Positions 48,450 to 57,455 of a stretch of 64,000 nt of DNA are shown one piece after another; positions within the stretch are counted from its first letter, which is position 1, and every line of letters begins with the position of its first letter. The translations under genes and the position numbers were made by a program. The notes under the pieces are model-generated. The model had not been told where the DNA came from. It saw only the letters and a list, made by a program, of their open reading frames with translations, and did no database searches. Origin of the DNA: Acetobacteraceae bacterium ESL0709 (lineage in GTDB: Bacteria; Pseudomonadota; Alphaproteobacteria; Acetobacterales; Acetobacteraceae); assembly GCA_029433415.1 (NCBI GenBank), contig JAQTIA010000003.1:706001-770000 (forward strand), in the 5' to 3' direction.

Positions 48450-49739
48450 TTAGCGCGAAAACCGACGACGCATTTTCTGTTGAGCATTACCCTCTGACCT
48501 ACCGGCGGACGGACGCCCTCTTCCCTGCCCCTTTTCAGAACGTCTGCCCTGTCGCCGCCCGCCTCCGAGGACAGGAGGCGGCATAGTCGAAAGACGTGAT
48601 TCTTCTGAATGATAGGGATGATTGGTAACGGCAGGCACAGCCTTACCAATACGCCGCTCAATATCATGCAGCCAAGCTCTCTGTTCGGCTTCACAGAGAG
48701 AGATGGCCCAGCCTTCACGCCCGGCGCGAGCCGTACGCCCTATACGATGCACGTACGATTCCGGGACATTGGGCAGGTCATAATTAAAGACATGCGAAAC
48801 ATCATCAACATCAATGCCACGCGCAGCAATATCTGTGGCCACCAGCACTTTGACACTGCCATCGCGGAAACCTTTCATGGCCCGCTCACGTGCTCCCTGC
48901 GATTTATTGCCATGAATAGCCGCCGCGCTAATCCCGTTTTCATTGAGATAATCCGCCACCTTATTGGCTTCATGTTTCATGAGGGTGAAGACAACAGCGC
49001 GCTCCACGCGGTCATTATCAACCAGCATGAGAAGAGCGTCTTTTTTCTTATCGCCATTAACAAACAGCACAGCCTGACGGATACGTTCAACAGTACTCGA
49101 CTCAGGTGTGACCTGTACAAGCGCAGGCTCCTTCAGCAGAGAACGCGCCAGCTCATCAATTGAGGATGGCATGGTAGCCGAGAAAAGATGAGTCTGACGT
49201 GCTTCTGGCAGGACTGCCATGATTTTACGGATATCATGAATAAAACCCATATCAAGCATACGGTCCGCTTCATCCAGAACGACAAACTCCGTAACTGAAA
49301 GATCGATAAAACCCTGCGCCATCAGGTCAAGAAGGCGGCCTGGAGCTGCCACAAGAACTTCGACGCCATTCTTAAGAGCCTCAACCTGACGGTTCTGGCC
49401 AACACCGCCAAAAATTACAGCATGCCGGAACCTCAGATAACGCCCATATTCCGCAAAGCTGTCACCAATTTGCGATACAAGTTCTCGCGTAGGGGCCAAT
49501 ACAAGCGCACGCACCTCATAACGCTGCATTTTTTTCGGTCTGGTCGCAATGTGATGGAGGATAGGCAAGGCGAACGCTGCCGTCTTGCCCGTTCCCGTCT
49601 GTGCCAGCCCCAGCAGGTCACGTCCCTCCAGCAAATAGGGGATGGCCTGTTCCTGTATGGGTGTCGGAGTCTCATAGCCCTGTTGCTTCAGTGCCTTCAG
49701 GATTGGCTCTGCAAGACCCAATGTTGCAAAATCAGTCAT
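48450..49739 (-). CDS. DEAD-box RNA helicase (RhlE-like)
   Basis: ATP-dependent RNA helicase. Start at the ATG at 49739 (MTDFATLGLAEPILKAL), with GGGAG 6-7 bases upstream; a longer frame from 49808 is rejected. 429 residues. Q motif GYETPTPIQEQAIPYL, Walker A AQTGTGKTAAFALP, DEAD in VVLDEADRMLDMGFIHD, SAT in LFSATMPSSI, motif VI HRIGRTARAGREG. Basic Gly/Arg-rich tail (GGGRRQGRRSEKGQGRGRPS). RhlE and related helicases act in ribosome assembly or RNA decay, often at low temperature. Confidence 0.94.
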   Translation of the reverse strand: MTDFATLGLAEPILKALKQQGYETPTPIQEQAIPYLLEGRDLLGLAQTGTGKTAAFALPILHHIATRPKKMQRYEVRALVLAPTRELVSQIGDSFAEYGRYLRFRHAVIFGGVGQNRQVEALKNGVEVLVAAPGRLLDLMAQGFIDLSVTEFVVLDEADRMLDMGFIHDIRKIMAVLPEARQTHLFSATMPSSIDELARSLLKEPALVQVTPESSTVERIRQAVLFVNGDKKKDALLMLVDNDRVERAVVFTLMKHEANKVADYLNENGISAAAIHGNKSQGARERAMKGFRDGSVKVLVATDIAARGIDVDDVSHVFNYDLPNVPESYVHRIGRTARAGREGWAISLCEAEQRAWLHDIERRIGKAVPAVTNHPYHSEESRLSTMPPPVLGGGRRQGRRSEKGQGRGRPSAGRSEGNAQQKMRRRFSR

Positions 49740-49793
49740 GTTCACTCCCTTGAACGCGTTGACTGATGTGAAGGCAGCAACGCTGTCAGCGTT

Positions 49794-49839
49794 ATTATAT
49801 AGTACCAAAATAGTCTGTTTTTATTTAGTTAAAACAGAC
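49794..49839 (-). promoter_or_regulatory. Promoter region of the RNA helicase with an inverted repeat
   Basis: On the minus strand TATAAT lies at 49799-49794, 55 bases before the helicase ATG. Just upstream is a perfect 9-bp inverted repeat GTCTGTTTT/AAAACAGAC at 49813-49839 with a 9-base spacer, covering the -35 position. No T-run follows on either strand, so an operator is more likely than a terminator. Confidence 0.5.
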
Positions 49840-49950
49840 AAAATCGCAAGACATTAAAAAATAATAATTTTTTTAAGTCGTGACGGTCTCCCCTCTCTTT
49901 CACATCAAACGAGAAAGGTAAAGCCATTATTATGAATAACCTGTTGTAAA

Positions 49951-50550
49951 TCAGGCTTTTCTAAGCAGAAAAAGAGCCTGCTCTCCGAAAAGATTGGCCA
50001 AGGCCAGAGACCGGCTGAAAGGAGCGGCACAACCATCTTCCCGCACGGCCAGCCATTTCTCAACCTTGTAATTTTCTGCTTCACACAGGGCAATAAAATC
50101 ATAAATTGTGCATGGATGAATGTTGGGCGTCATATACCAGGGTGTATTCCACACTGGCGTCATGGGCATACGCCCGGTACGCAGAAGTTGCCAGCGCAAC
50201 CGCCAATGCCCGAAATTGGGAAAAGACACGATCGCATAACGTCCTATCCGGAGAAGCTGGTTAAGAACCTCTCTTGGTTTTTCAACGGCCTGCAAGGTAC
50301 GCTGGAGAACGACATAATCAAATCTGTTAGCAGGGTAATCAGCCAGATCATGGTCAGCATCGCCCTGCATGACAGGCAAGCCATGCGCGACGGAACGCGT
50401 GACAGAACGCATATCAATTTCGATACCCTGCGCATCACAACCTTTTTCATGAAAAAGGTGATCAATCAGCGTTCCGTCTCCGCTACCAACATCAAGCACA
50501 CGGCTCCGATCTGGAATCATGTCTGCAATCAGTTTCTGATCAAACCGCAT
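49951..50550 (-). CDS. metW: Methionine biosynthesis protein MetW
   Basis: Small methyltransferase-like protein that works with MetX in homoserine O-acetylation in many proteobacteria. Start at the ATG at 50550, inside the metX end, with AAGGGGG 9-10 bases upstream. 199 residues: [20 protein letters not shown], the SAM-fold loop [29 protein letters not shown], and [19 protein letters not shown], highly characteristic of MetW. It overlaps metX by 11 bases, so the two are coupled. Confidence 0.95.
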   Translation of the reverse strand: MRFDQKLIADMIPDRSRVLDVGSGDGTLIDHLFHEKGCDAQGIEIDMRSVTRSVAHGLPVMQGDADHDLADYPANRFDYVVLQRTLQAVEKPREVLNQLLRIGRYAIVSFPNFGHWRLRWQLLRTGRMPMTPVWNTPWYMTPNIHPCTIYDFIALCEAENYKVEKWLAVREDGCAAPFSRSLALANLFGEQALFLLRKA

Positions 50551-51724
50551 GACGGACAGCCCCCTTTTGCCTTTCATCTTGATTTTTGCCGCCCTGCAAG
50601 CCAGCGTGATCAGCAGCTCCTTTCAGGAAACCTCTGATTGTCCGGTCAAAATCAGGCTCTTCGAGAAGGAAGGCGTCGTGCCCACGGTCTGTCTCAATCT
50701 CGACGAAAGAAACATTCGCACCGGCACGATTCAGCGCCCTCACCAGACTGCGGGACTGCGATGTCGGGAAGAGCCAGTCGGAACTGAAGGACACCACACA
50801 AAAGCGGATCGGGGAATGAGGAAATGCTTCAGAAAGATCATCATTATAGTCTGCTGCCAGATCGAAATAGTCCATCGCGCGGGAAATGGTCAGATAGGAA
50901 TTGGCGTCAAAACGCTGGACAAAACTTGATCCCTGATGCCGCAAATAGCTTTCTACCTCAAACATGCCTTTAAAAAGCAGCGGCATTCCTTCCGGCTGCC
51001 TCGCGTCAGTGCCTTCTCTTATGCGACGACCAAATTTACGTGTCAGCGCCTTTTCGGAAAGATAGGTAATATGGGCCATCATACGGGCAACGCCCAGACC
51101 ACGAGCCGGTATCGTCCCAAAGGCTTTATATTGGCCATCATGCCAATCAGGATCAGCAAAAATAGCCTGACGACTGACTTCGTTAAAAGCGATATTCTGC
51201 GCCGACTGATAGGCTGATGTCGCAATAGGCATGGCCGCAAAAACACGCTCTGGATGCAGGGCAGCCCATGAAAGCACCTGCATTCCTCCCATTGAACCCC
51301 CGATTACAGCAAAAAGGCGTTTAATCCCCAGATGGTCAACAAGTTTGAGCTGAACCTCCGTAATATCCTGCATGGTAATGCTCGGGAAGTCGCGCCCCCA
51401 TGGCTTTCCCGTCTCAGGGCAAAGCGACAACGGCCCGGTGGTGCCCATGCATCCTCCCAGAACATTGCTGCAAATCACAAAGAAACGATCCGTATCAATG
51501 GGTAGGCCAGGACCAACCATACGCTCCCACCAACCCGGCTTGCCGGTTACGGGATGCGTTTCAGCCACATATTGATCACCTGTCAGGGCATGACAGATAA
51601 GGATGGCATTATCACGACGAGACGAAAGTGTTCCATAAGTCCGGTAGGCAATATCCAGTGGAGCCAGCGTCTGCCCACATTGCAGGGCCAATCCTTCTGT
51701 TACAGTATAAATCTGGTGGTCCAA
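50540..51724 (-). CDS. metX: Homoserine O-acetyltransferase
   Basis: Acetylates (or in some species succinylates) homoserine, the first committed step to methionine. 394 residues, alpha/beta hydrolase fold: [20 protein letters not shown], the nucleophile Ser in [35 protein letters not shown] with the Asp, and [12 protein letters not shown] with the His. The start is a TTG at 51724 with only a weak ribosome site, so it is uncertain. I looked upstream for a SAM riboswitch and did not find one. Confidence 0.94.
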   Translation of the reverse strand: MDHQIYTVTEGLALQCGQTLAPLDIAYRTYGTLSSRRDNAILICHALTGDQYVAETHPVTGKPGWWERMVGPGLPIDTDRFFVICSNVLGGCMGTTGPLSLCPETGKPWGRDFPSITMQDITEVQLKLVDHLGIKRLFAVIGGSMGGMQVLSWAALHPERVFAAMPIATSAYQSAQNIAFNEVSRQAIFADPDWHDGQYKAFGTIPARGLGVARMMAHITYLSEKALTRKFGRRIREGTDARQPEGMPLLFKGMFEVESYLRHQGSSFVQRFDANSYLTISRAMDYFDLAADYNDDLSEAFPHSPIRFCVVSFSSDWLFPTSQSRSLVRALNRAGANVSFVEIETDRGHDAFLLEEPDFDRTIRGFLKGAADHAGLQGGKNQDERQKGAVRHAV

Positions 51725-51838
51725 CCTTGTCTCTCTTTTTACAATCCTGCCTGCAACCCTGTGCCCTATTTAAAAGAGAATGACCAGAAGGCAAGCATTT
51801 TATTGAGAGTTCTTCATTACAATCAGGGTGACCGGACG

Positions 51839-52354
51839 CTATTCAGCCGCCTGCAAAAAATTATCATCCAGCATCAGGTGGCTATCCTGCTTGATCTCAC
51901 TGGAAAACGCCAGATCCCCCCTCCTCTGGCCAATATCGGAAAAGCGCCGAGGCAACCAGTATCCCTGGCCTGCTAATACAGCACTGAAATAAGCCAGTGT
52001 CACATCTCTTTTCGTACCCTGAAGTCGAACATAATCATCAGTTTGCAATCTCTCCATAATACAGAGCAGTTCCAGTTCTTCATGATTACAGCAGACTGTT
52101 TCCGGAAGGTGAAGCCCTTCAAGAAAAATCCTTCTCGCCAGATCAAGAACAGGATCGATGGAGGAACCGAAAAAACTGCGCAAGACACATTGTCCACGCG
52201 TTGTTACGACGGGATTACCAAAAAGATGTCGTACCCCCCATAATGCCAAACGCTCTTCATAAATCAGCTCGCTATAAGACAGGCAAACAGGCACGCCATG
52301 CAAAAAGGGGAAACATTGAAAAGAAGGCTGGGCGGACAGGGAAAAAACACTCAT
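51839..52354 (-). CDS. Hypothetical protein
   Basis: 171 residues from the ATG at 52354, which has GGAG 8 bases upstream. No signal peptide or membrane span. It has several aromatic and Cys residues (SFQCFPFLHGVPVCLSYSEL, TTRGQCVLRSFF, TVCCNHEELELLCIMERL). FLEGLHLPETVCCNH and YWLPRRFSDIGQRRGDL look globular. Family not recognised; no paralogue in the window. It stands alone between metX and the nitroreductase. Confidence 0.55.
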   Translation of the reverse strand: MSVFSLSAQPSFQCFPFLHGVPVCLSYSELIYEERLALWGVRHLFGNPVVTTRGQCVLRSFFGSSIDPVLDLARRIFLEGLHLPETVCCNHEELELLCIMERLQTDDYVRLQGTKRDVTLAYFSAVLAGQGYWLPRRFSDIGQRRGDLAFSSEIKQDSHLMLDDNFLQAAE

Positions 52355-52501
52355 GGAACGACTCCACATAATGGTGACGCCCCACATTAAATGAGAATAA
52401 ATCTCAATTGCAATGAAGAAATAAGAGACTATGTGTTCTTTAATGTTCGCAGAAACGGATCAGTCCTTTCCTCTGACTGATCCCATCATGCAAAATCTGT
52501 T

Positions 52502-53152
52502 TCAAGCGCGGGAAATCAGTACCTCTTCTGACAGTCTGGATTTTGGCAAAGTTGCATTGACGTCACAGGCGTCACGGTAGCCTAGCGTAACGATCACGCA
52601 GGCTGTCAGATTCTTTTCTTTCAGCCCCAATTCTTCATTGAGAAGGTCTTCGTCAAACCCTTCAATCGGTGTAGCATCAATTTTCAGGAAACCGGCTGAA
52701 AGCAACAGAAATCCTAAAGCAATATAAAGCTGTTTCTGACTCCATGCCGAGACACTCCCATATTGCTGGTGCAACTTTACAAAGCCGCTCCGCACTTTAT
52801 GGGTCATAAGACGTGATTCTTCCGTTGGAAATCGTCCATCTTCCTGCTCTTGCTCCAGAACAGTTTCCAGAAAAGTCTCTGGCAAGGCCGTTCGGGCACA
52901 CAAAACGATCGTGTGCGACGAATCCATAATCTTTGTATGATTGCTCCTGAAAGCCGCCTCTGTCGATTTGCCGATACGCGCCTTACCCTTCTCATCATCA
53001 GCGACAATAAAATGCCACGGTTGGCAATTCACCGAAGATGGACTGAGACGCAACGCTTCCAGAAGCTCGGCGAACACACACTCGGGAATACGCTTCGTCC
53101 TGTCATAGGATTTCGTCGCATAACGATGACTCAAGATTTTTCGTAACGTCAT
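52502..53152 (-). CDS. Oxygen-insensitive NAD(P)H nitroreductase (NfsB-like)
   Basis: 216 residues, close to E. coli NfsB (217). FMN-dependent flavoprotein, cytoplasmic. FMN-binding HRYATKSYDRTK at the start, LRLSPSSVNCQPWHFIVAD, WSQKQLYIALGFLLLSAGF, and the C-terminal GYRDACDVNATLPKSRLSEE. Reduces nitro compounds, quinones and possibly dihydropteridines. The AT-rich 533-base region upstream holds its promoter and possible operators. Confidence 0.9.
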   Translation of the reverse strand: MTLRKILSHRYATKSYDRTKRIPECVFAELLEALRLSPSSVNCQPWHFIVADDEKGKARIGKSTEAAFRSNHTKIMDSSHTIVLCARTALPETFLETVLEQEQEDGRFPTEESRLMTHKVRSGFVKLHQQYGSVSAWSQKQLYIALGFLLLSAGFLKIDATPIEGFDEDLLNEELGLKEKNLTACVIVTLGYRDACDVNATLPKSRLSEEVLISRA

Positions 53153-53686
53153 TTTACCTCGCTCTCAGAATTATGAATTACAAAAAAACATTTCAAAAAA
53201 TAGCGCCGATCTAATGACCTATTGGGATTTTAGGCAATCCTCAATAAAGGAAAAGCGAGGTAACATTGTCGTAATAGCGACAAATTAAAAATAAATTTAT
53301 AATTTTTTCATAAAAAACAGAACAACCGATCAAAAAATTCAAGTCGTTATTCATTTTATTAAGAAAAACGCAGTCTATATAAAATATGTGTATATTATCA
53401 TATATTCAAAATATATATTAATTGATTTTTTGGCACATAAGTATCTCTTTTATGTGATATGATATTATTCTGACAACATGGCATCAATACATAATAAAAT
53501 TAAAGATAATTCCTCGTGTTTTGTTATATTTCTCTGAATTATTATAAATTAAACAGAGTTCCCATCGAGAAACATCATCACATAAATGTTTATTTACAAA
53601 AAATAATTCTCAATGATTCATGAAATTATCGTTAAAATCTTTCATGGAGTCTTTGCCTGTCTCCCAAAACGGTAAAGAAAAACAGA
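53153..53686. other. AT-rich divergent regulatory region
   Basis: About 530 bases between the divergently read nitroreductase and FAD oxidase genes. Very AT-rich. No gene is visible. It holds two palindromes: TTGTCG-N6-CGACAA at 53266-53283 and CACATAA-N9-TTATGTG at 53434-53456. Both are candidate regulator sites. Promoters for both neighbours must lie here. Confidence 0.6.
53434..53456. promoter_or_regulatory. Palindromic candidate operator of the catabolic cluster
   Basis: CACATAA and TTATGTG are perfect inverted half-sites separated by 9 bases, 231 bases upstream of the FAD oxidase start. The size and symmetry suit a dimeric regulator of the GntR or LysR type. The regulator gene is not in the window, so this is an inference from symmetry alone. 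Confidence 0.4.
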
Positions 53687-55012
53687 ATGCATAAAGTAAA
53701 CGCTCTCCCCGCCGATGATCCCAGCTGTGGATGGTTCCGTACCAGCCGACACAGGCAGCCCGCACCTGCCGCAACTGGTGACATAAAGACACGTTGGGCC
53801 ATCATCGGTGCAGGGCTGACAGGCCTTGCCGCCGCGCGGCAGCTCGCAAAGAATTTTCCAAGCGACCAAATCGTTCTGATTGAAGCGCAGGAAGTCGGCT
53901 ATGGCACCGCAGGACGCAATGCGGGCTTCGCCATTGATCTGCCTCATGATATCGGTGCCAAAGACTATGTCGGCGACCCACAAGTTGCCAAGATGATTCT
54001 GAAACTCAACAGGACTGGCCAGTCAATCATGCGCCAGACTGTGGAAGAGAACAAGATTGAGTGCCAGATGCGTGCTTGTGGTAAATATCAGGCCGCTATT
54101 GAGCCCAAAGGCATTGCCGTTCTTGAAGCTTATCAGAGAGGGCTGGAAAAAATCGGCGAAGGTTCGGAACTGATTGAAGGCAAGGATCTTCCCGATCATA
54201 TTGGCACGTCCTTCTACCGCCGCGCGCTTTATACGCCCAGTACAATCTTGATTCAGCCCTCAGCGATGGTCAAGGGAATGGCTGATACCCTCCCCTCCAA
54301 TGTGACGCTTTACGAAAATACTGCCATCCGTGGCGTTGAATATGGAGAGAAGATCACCCTCTTCCACAAGCAAGGACGGATTGTCACCGATAAGCTCATT
54401 CTTGCCAATAACGGCTTTGGACAGAATTTCGGTATTGACCGACTGAAACATACCATGATTCCTCTCTTCCTTTATGGGAGCCTGACACGTCAACTGACCG
54501 AAGAGGAACAGAAACGACTGGGTGGCAAACCCTACTGGGGCGTCATTCCTGGAAGCCCGTATGGCAGCACGGTGCGGCGTACAGTTGATAACCGCATCCT
54601 CATCCGTAACAGCTTCAGCTTCAACCCCAATGGACGTCCAAAAGCCGATTGCCTGGATCGCTTCATTAAAAACCACCGCCGCTCTTTCCTCCGTCGCTTC
54701 CCCATGCTGGAAAATGTGGAGTTTGAGCATAGCTGGAGCGGTTATCTGGCCATGTCGCGCAACCATGAGGGCTATTTTGGCCAGTTCGCCCCCAATGTTT
54801 ATGGTGCTCTCTGCTGTAATGGGCTGGGGATTACACGTGGCACAGCCACTGGCACGCTTTTGGCAGACTGGCTTGCAGGACAGCGCAACGATCTAATTGA
54901 CATGCTGCTCGCCTCACCTGGCCCCAACAAACTGCCACCTGAGCCATTCCTCTCAATAGGTGTTAACGCGACCCTTATGTGGGATGGCTATCGCGCTGGT
55001 CTGGAGAGTTAA
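53687..55012 (+). CDS. FAD-dependent amine/imino-acid oxidase (DAO family)
   Basis: 441 residues, predicted flavoprotein oxidase or dehydrogenase. After about 33 unusual residues comes the FAD Rossmann motif TRWAIIGAGLTGLAAARQLA, then IEAQEVGYGTAGRNAGFAID, typical of the PuuB/OrdL/DadA branch of the DAO family. Near the C-terminus WSGYLAMSRNHEGYFGQF and CCNGLGITRGTATGTLLADW complete the FAD site. Substrates of this branch are secondary amines or amino acids. First gene of a five-gene + strand cluster. Confidence 0.82.
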   Translation: MHKVNALPADDPSCGWFRTSRHRQPAPAATGDIKTRWAIIGAGLTGLAAARQLAKNFPSDQIVLIEAQEVGYGTAGRNAGFAIDLPHDIGAKDYVGDPQVAKMILKLNRTGQSIMRQTVEENKIECQMRACGKYQAAIEPKGIAVLEAYQRGLEKIGEGSELIEGKDLPDHIGTSFYRRALYTPSTILIQPSAMVKGMADTLPSNVTLYENTAIRGVEYGEKITLFHKQGRIVTDKLILANNGFGQNFGIDRLKHTMIPLFLYGSLTRQLTEEEQKRLGGKPYWGVIPGSPYGSTVRRTVDNRILIRNSFSFNPNGRPKADCLDRFIKNHRRSFLRRFPMLENVEFEHSWSGYLAMSRNHEGYFGQFAPNVYGALCCNGLGITRGTATGTLLADWLAGQRNDLIDMLLASPGPNKLPPEPFLSIGVNATLMWDGYRAGLES

Positions 55013-55153
55013 TCTTTTTCAGGCAAGTTACCTTTCCCCTCCTCCTGCATCAAAAGCCTGCACGCTTACTCCGGGAGGAAGGGAAGGACGTTTTTTCTTC
55101 TTGGCCGAGGCCTTACGACAAATAGGCCGGTCAATCAAGTGTGAGTGTTTTCT

Positions 55154-56491
55154 ATGGAAACGAACACAAAGCCTGTTTCAATTGAGGATGTGCCCCTCAA
55201 CAGCTTTCACCAGCGCCTCACAATCAGCTGCGCCCTAGGCTGGCTCCTGGTTGGTTATGTCGTAAGCATTATCGGCGTTGCAAGCATCCAGTTAAAGCAG
55301 GCTCTGCACCTCAGCGAATCATGGTCCGGCATTATTGGCGGTTCTGCGCTCATAGGCATGTTTATGGGCGGTTTTATTGGAGGCACGCTGACAGATCGTT
55401 TTGGACGCCAGAAACTTTATTTCGTTTTCCCCACTGTCGTTATCATCTGTTCGCTCCTCATGTTTGTCGTGCAAAATGGGGCTACACTTTTGATCCTGCG
55501 TATTATCACAGGATTGACGGTCGGCATTGAATATACAGCCGCCGGATCGCTTCTGACCGAATTTTTGCCCAAGGCCTATCGCGGCTCACGCGTCTCCATG
55601 CTTTCCATCCTGTGGTTCGGTGGAGCAGCATTAGCCTATGTCGTAGGATACCTTATTTTAGGCACACACAGTCCGCAGGCTTGGCGCTTCATACTCGCAA
55701 GCCCTGCCATTATCGGTGCCATAACACTGCTCTTCCGCGTTGGCGCTCCAGAATCGGCACGCTGGCTGATAAGCAAGAACCGTCCTGCTGAAGCCGAACA
55801 GACCATCAAAAGCGTCTTTGGGGAAGAATTTTCCCTCCGCAACCTTGAAACGGGTGCCTCCAGCGGCAAATCCCTTTCACTCGGCGAAGCCATCAAAAAA
55901 GGCTACGGAAAGAGAATATTTTTTGTCATGGCATTCTGGGCCAGCGCCGTCATCCCGGTTTTTGCCGTTTATGCCTTCGTGCCTGAACTGCTTGAAAGCC
56001 TGAAGCTGACAGGCTCCATGACAGTCTATGGCTCTGTTGGCGTTACGGCCACCTTCGTTGTGGGATGCTGGGGCGCGACAAAGCTCATTGATTATATTGG
56101 CCGTAGAACCATGTTGCTCCACAGTCTGTTCTGGTCTGGCATCGCGCTTCTGGCACTGGGTATCTTCCCGACTGCGCCGGCCTGGATTATCCTGATTTTC
56201 TTCTGCTTCTACGCTGTCATGACAGGCGGTGCGCAAGTGTTAGAGTTTGTTTACCCCAATGAACTCTTCCCGACAGAAATCAGGGCCTCTGCCGTCGGAA
56301 TAGGTTCCTCAACTTCTTCTTTCAGTTCTGCCATTGGCACGTGGCTCGTCCCCATCGCGCTGAACACCATTGGCATTGGCAACACCATGCTCGTTGCGGC
56401 CGGGATTACGTTTGCAGGCTTTGCAATCTCTTACATGCTGGCCCCGGAAACCCGCTCAATGAGCCTGGAACAGGCCTCCTCCCTCTCATGA
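55154..56491 (+). CDS. MFS transporter (metabolite:H+ symporter type)
   Basis: 445 residues from the ATG at 55154 (METNTKPVSIEDVP); a GTG at 55145 is an alternative. Twelve membrane spans in two six-span halves. MFS signatures: GGTLTDRFGRQKLYF after span 2, RIITGLTVGIEYTAAGSLLTEFL split over span 4-5, and PESARWLISKNRPAEAEQ, YIGRRTMLLHS in the second half. This is the sugar-porter/aromatic-acid-symporter branch. It probably imports the compound degraded by its neighbours. Confidence 0.88.
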   Translation: METNTKPVSIEDVPLNSFHQRLTISCALGWLLVGYVVSIIGVASIQLKQALHLSESWSGIIGGSALIGMFMGGFIGGTLTDRFGRQKLYFVFPTVVIICSLLMFVVQNGATLLILRIITGLTVGIEYTAAGSLLTEFLPKAYRGSRVSMLSILWFGGAALAYVVGYLILGTHSPQAWRFILASPAIIGAITLLFRVGAPESARWLISKNRPAEAEQTIKSVFGEEFSLRNLETGASSGKSLSLGEAIKKGYGKRIFFVMAFWASAVIPVFAVYAFVPELLESLKLTGSMTVYGSVGVTATFVVGCWGATKLIDYIGRRTMLLHSLFWSGIALLALGIFPTAPAWIILIFFCFYAVMTGGAQVLEFVYPNELFPTEIRASAVGIGSSTSSFSSAIGTWLVPIALNTIGIGNTMLVAAGITFAGFAISYMLAPETRSMSLEQASSLS

Positions 56492-56546
56492 TGAGAGAGG
56501 GGAGATTCCTCTAACCTTTTTTACACTCTTCTCAGGAGATTTTTAA

Positions 56547-57455
56547 ATGAACATTGATGGTATCTTTACCCCCGCAATCGTCCCCCTGAACTCCCATAGC
56601 GAGATCAATAAAAAAGCTTATGGCGAAGTGCTGGAATTCCTGGTCGCCGCCAAGGTCAATGGCATCATTGTTGCCGGCTCCACGGGTGAATATTACGCCC
56701 ATACAAATGAAGAACGCCTTGAACTTGCCGCTTACGCCAAAGACGTCATCGGCAATAGAGTTCCTCTTGTAATTGGCGTTGGCGCTATCCGCACGGAAGA
56801 TTCCGTAATTTTTGCAAAAGCAGCCAAGGACATCAAGGCAGACGGCATCCTGATTGGCTCTTCCCCTTATGCACTACCGACATCTGAAGAAAACGCTCAC
56901 CACGTGCTGACAGTCGACAAGGCTGCCGGTCTCCCGATTATTCTTTATGACTACCCTGGCCGGCAATGCGTAATGATGGATAAGGAATTCCTGAGCATCG
57001 TAACCAAAAAATCAAAGAATGTCATCGGTATCAAGGAAAGCTCTGGCCTCCCCGGTCAGCTCCATCTTCTGGGATGCGAATTCCCGCAGCTTCAGCTTTC
57101 CTGTGGCTGGGACGATCAGGCTCTCGAATTCTTTGCGTGGGGTGCACGGAGCTGGATCTGTGCTGGCTCCAACTTTATTCCTGAAGAGCATATCGCCCTT
57201 TATAAAGCGGCTGTCCTGGAAAAGGATTTCGACAAGGCACGCGGAATCATGAAGGCCCTGATGCCGCTCATGGACTTCCTTGAACTCGGCAAATTCGTAC
57301 AATCGATCAAGTCAGGCTGCAAACTGGCAGGTCTGAATCCCGGCGGCGTGCGCGCTCCGCTCCAGCCCCTGACGGGCGCTGAAGAAGAGCAGCTCAAAGC
57401 CATTATCCAGACGCTGAAAAAAGAAGTCGCCGCTGTTACAGGAGGAAAGAGATAA
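56547..57455 (+). CDS. DapA-family lyase (dihydrodipicolinate synthase/NAL superfamily)
   Basis: 302 residues, class I aldolase TIM barrel. IIVAGSTGEYYAHTNEER, the catalytic Tyr and carboxylate-binding Arg in ILYDYPGRQC, and the Schiff-base Lys in VIGIKESSGL are present. So an alpha-keto acid is likely part of the reaction. Members of this superfamily act as aldolases, dehydratases or deaminases (for example LhpC in hydroxyproline breakdown). The surroundings argue for a catabolic role rather than lysine synthesis. AGGAG is 8 bases before the ATG; the end overlaps the next start by one base. Confidence 0.88.
   Translation: MNIDGIFTPAIVPLNSHSEINKKAYGEVLEFLVAAKVNGIIVAGSTGEYYAHTNEERLELAAYAKDVIGNRVPLVIGVGAIRTEDSVIFAKAAKDIKADGILIGSSPYALPTSEENAHHVLTVDKAAGLPIILYDYPGRQCVMMDKEFLSIVTKKSKNVIGIKESSGLPGQLHLLGCEFPQLQLSCGWDDQALEFFAWGARSWICAGSNFIPEEHIALYKAAVLEKDFDKARGIMKALMPLMDFLELGKFVQSIKSGCKLAGLNPGGVRAPLQPLTGAEEEQLKAIIQTLKKEVAAVTGGKR

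Noticed and set aside
51725..51838. Possible SAM riboswitch upstream of metX
   Set aside because: The short leader lacks the conserved SAM-II pseudoknot sequences that I looked for; no other SAM riboswitch class was evident.
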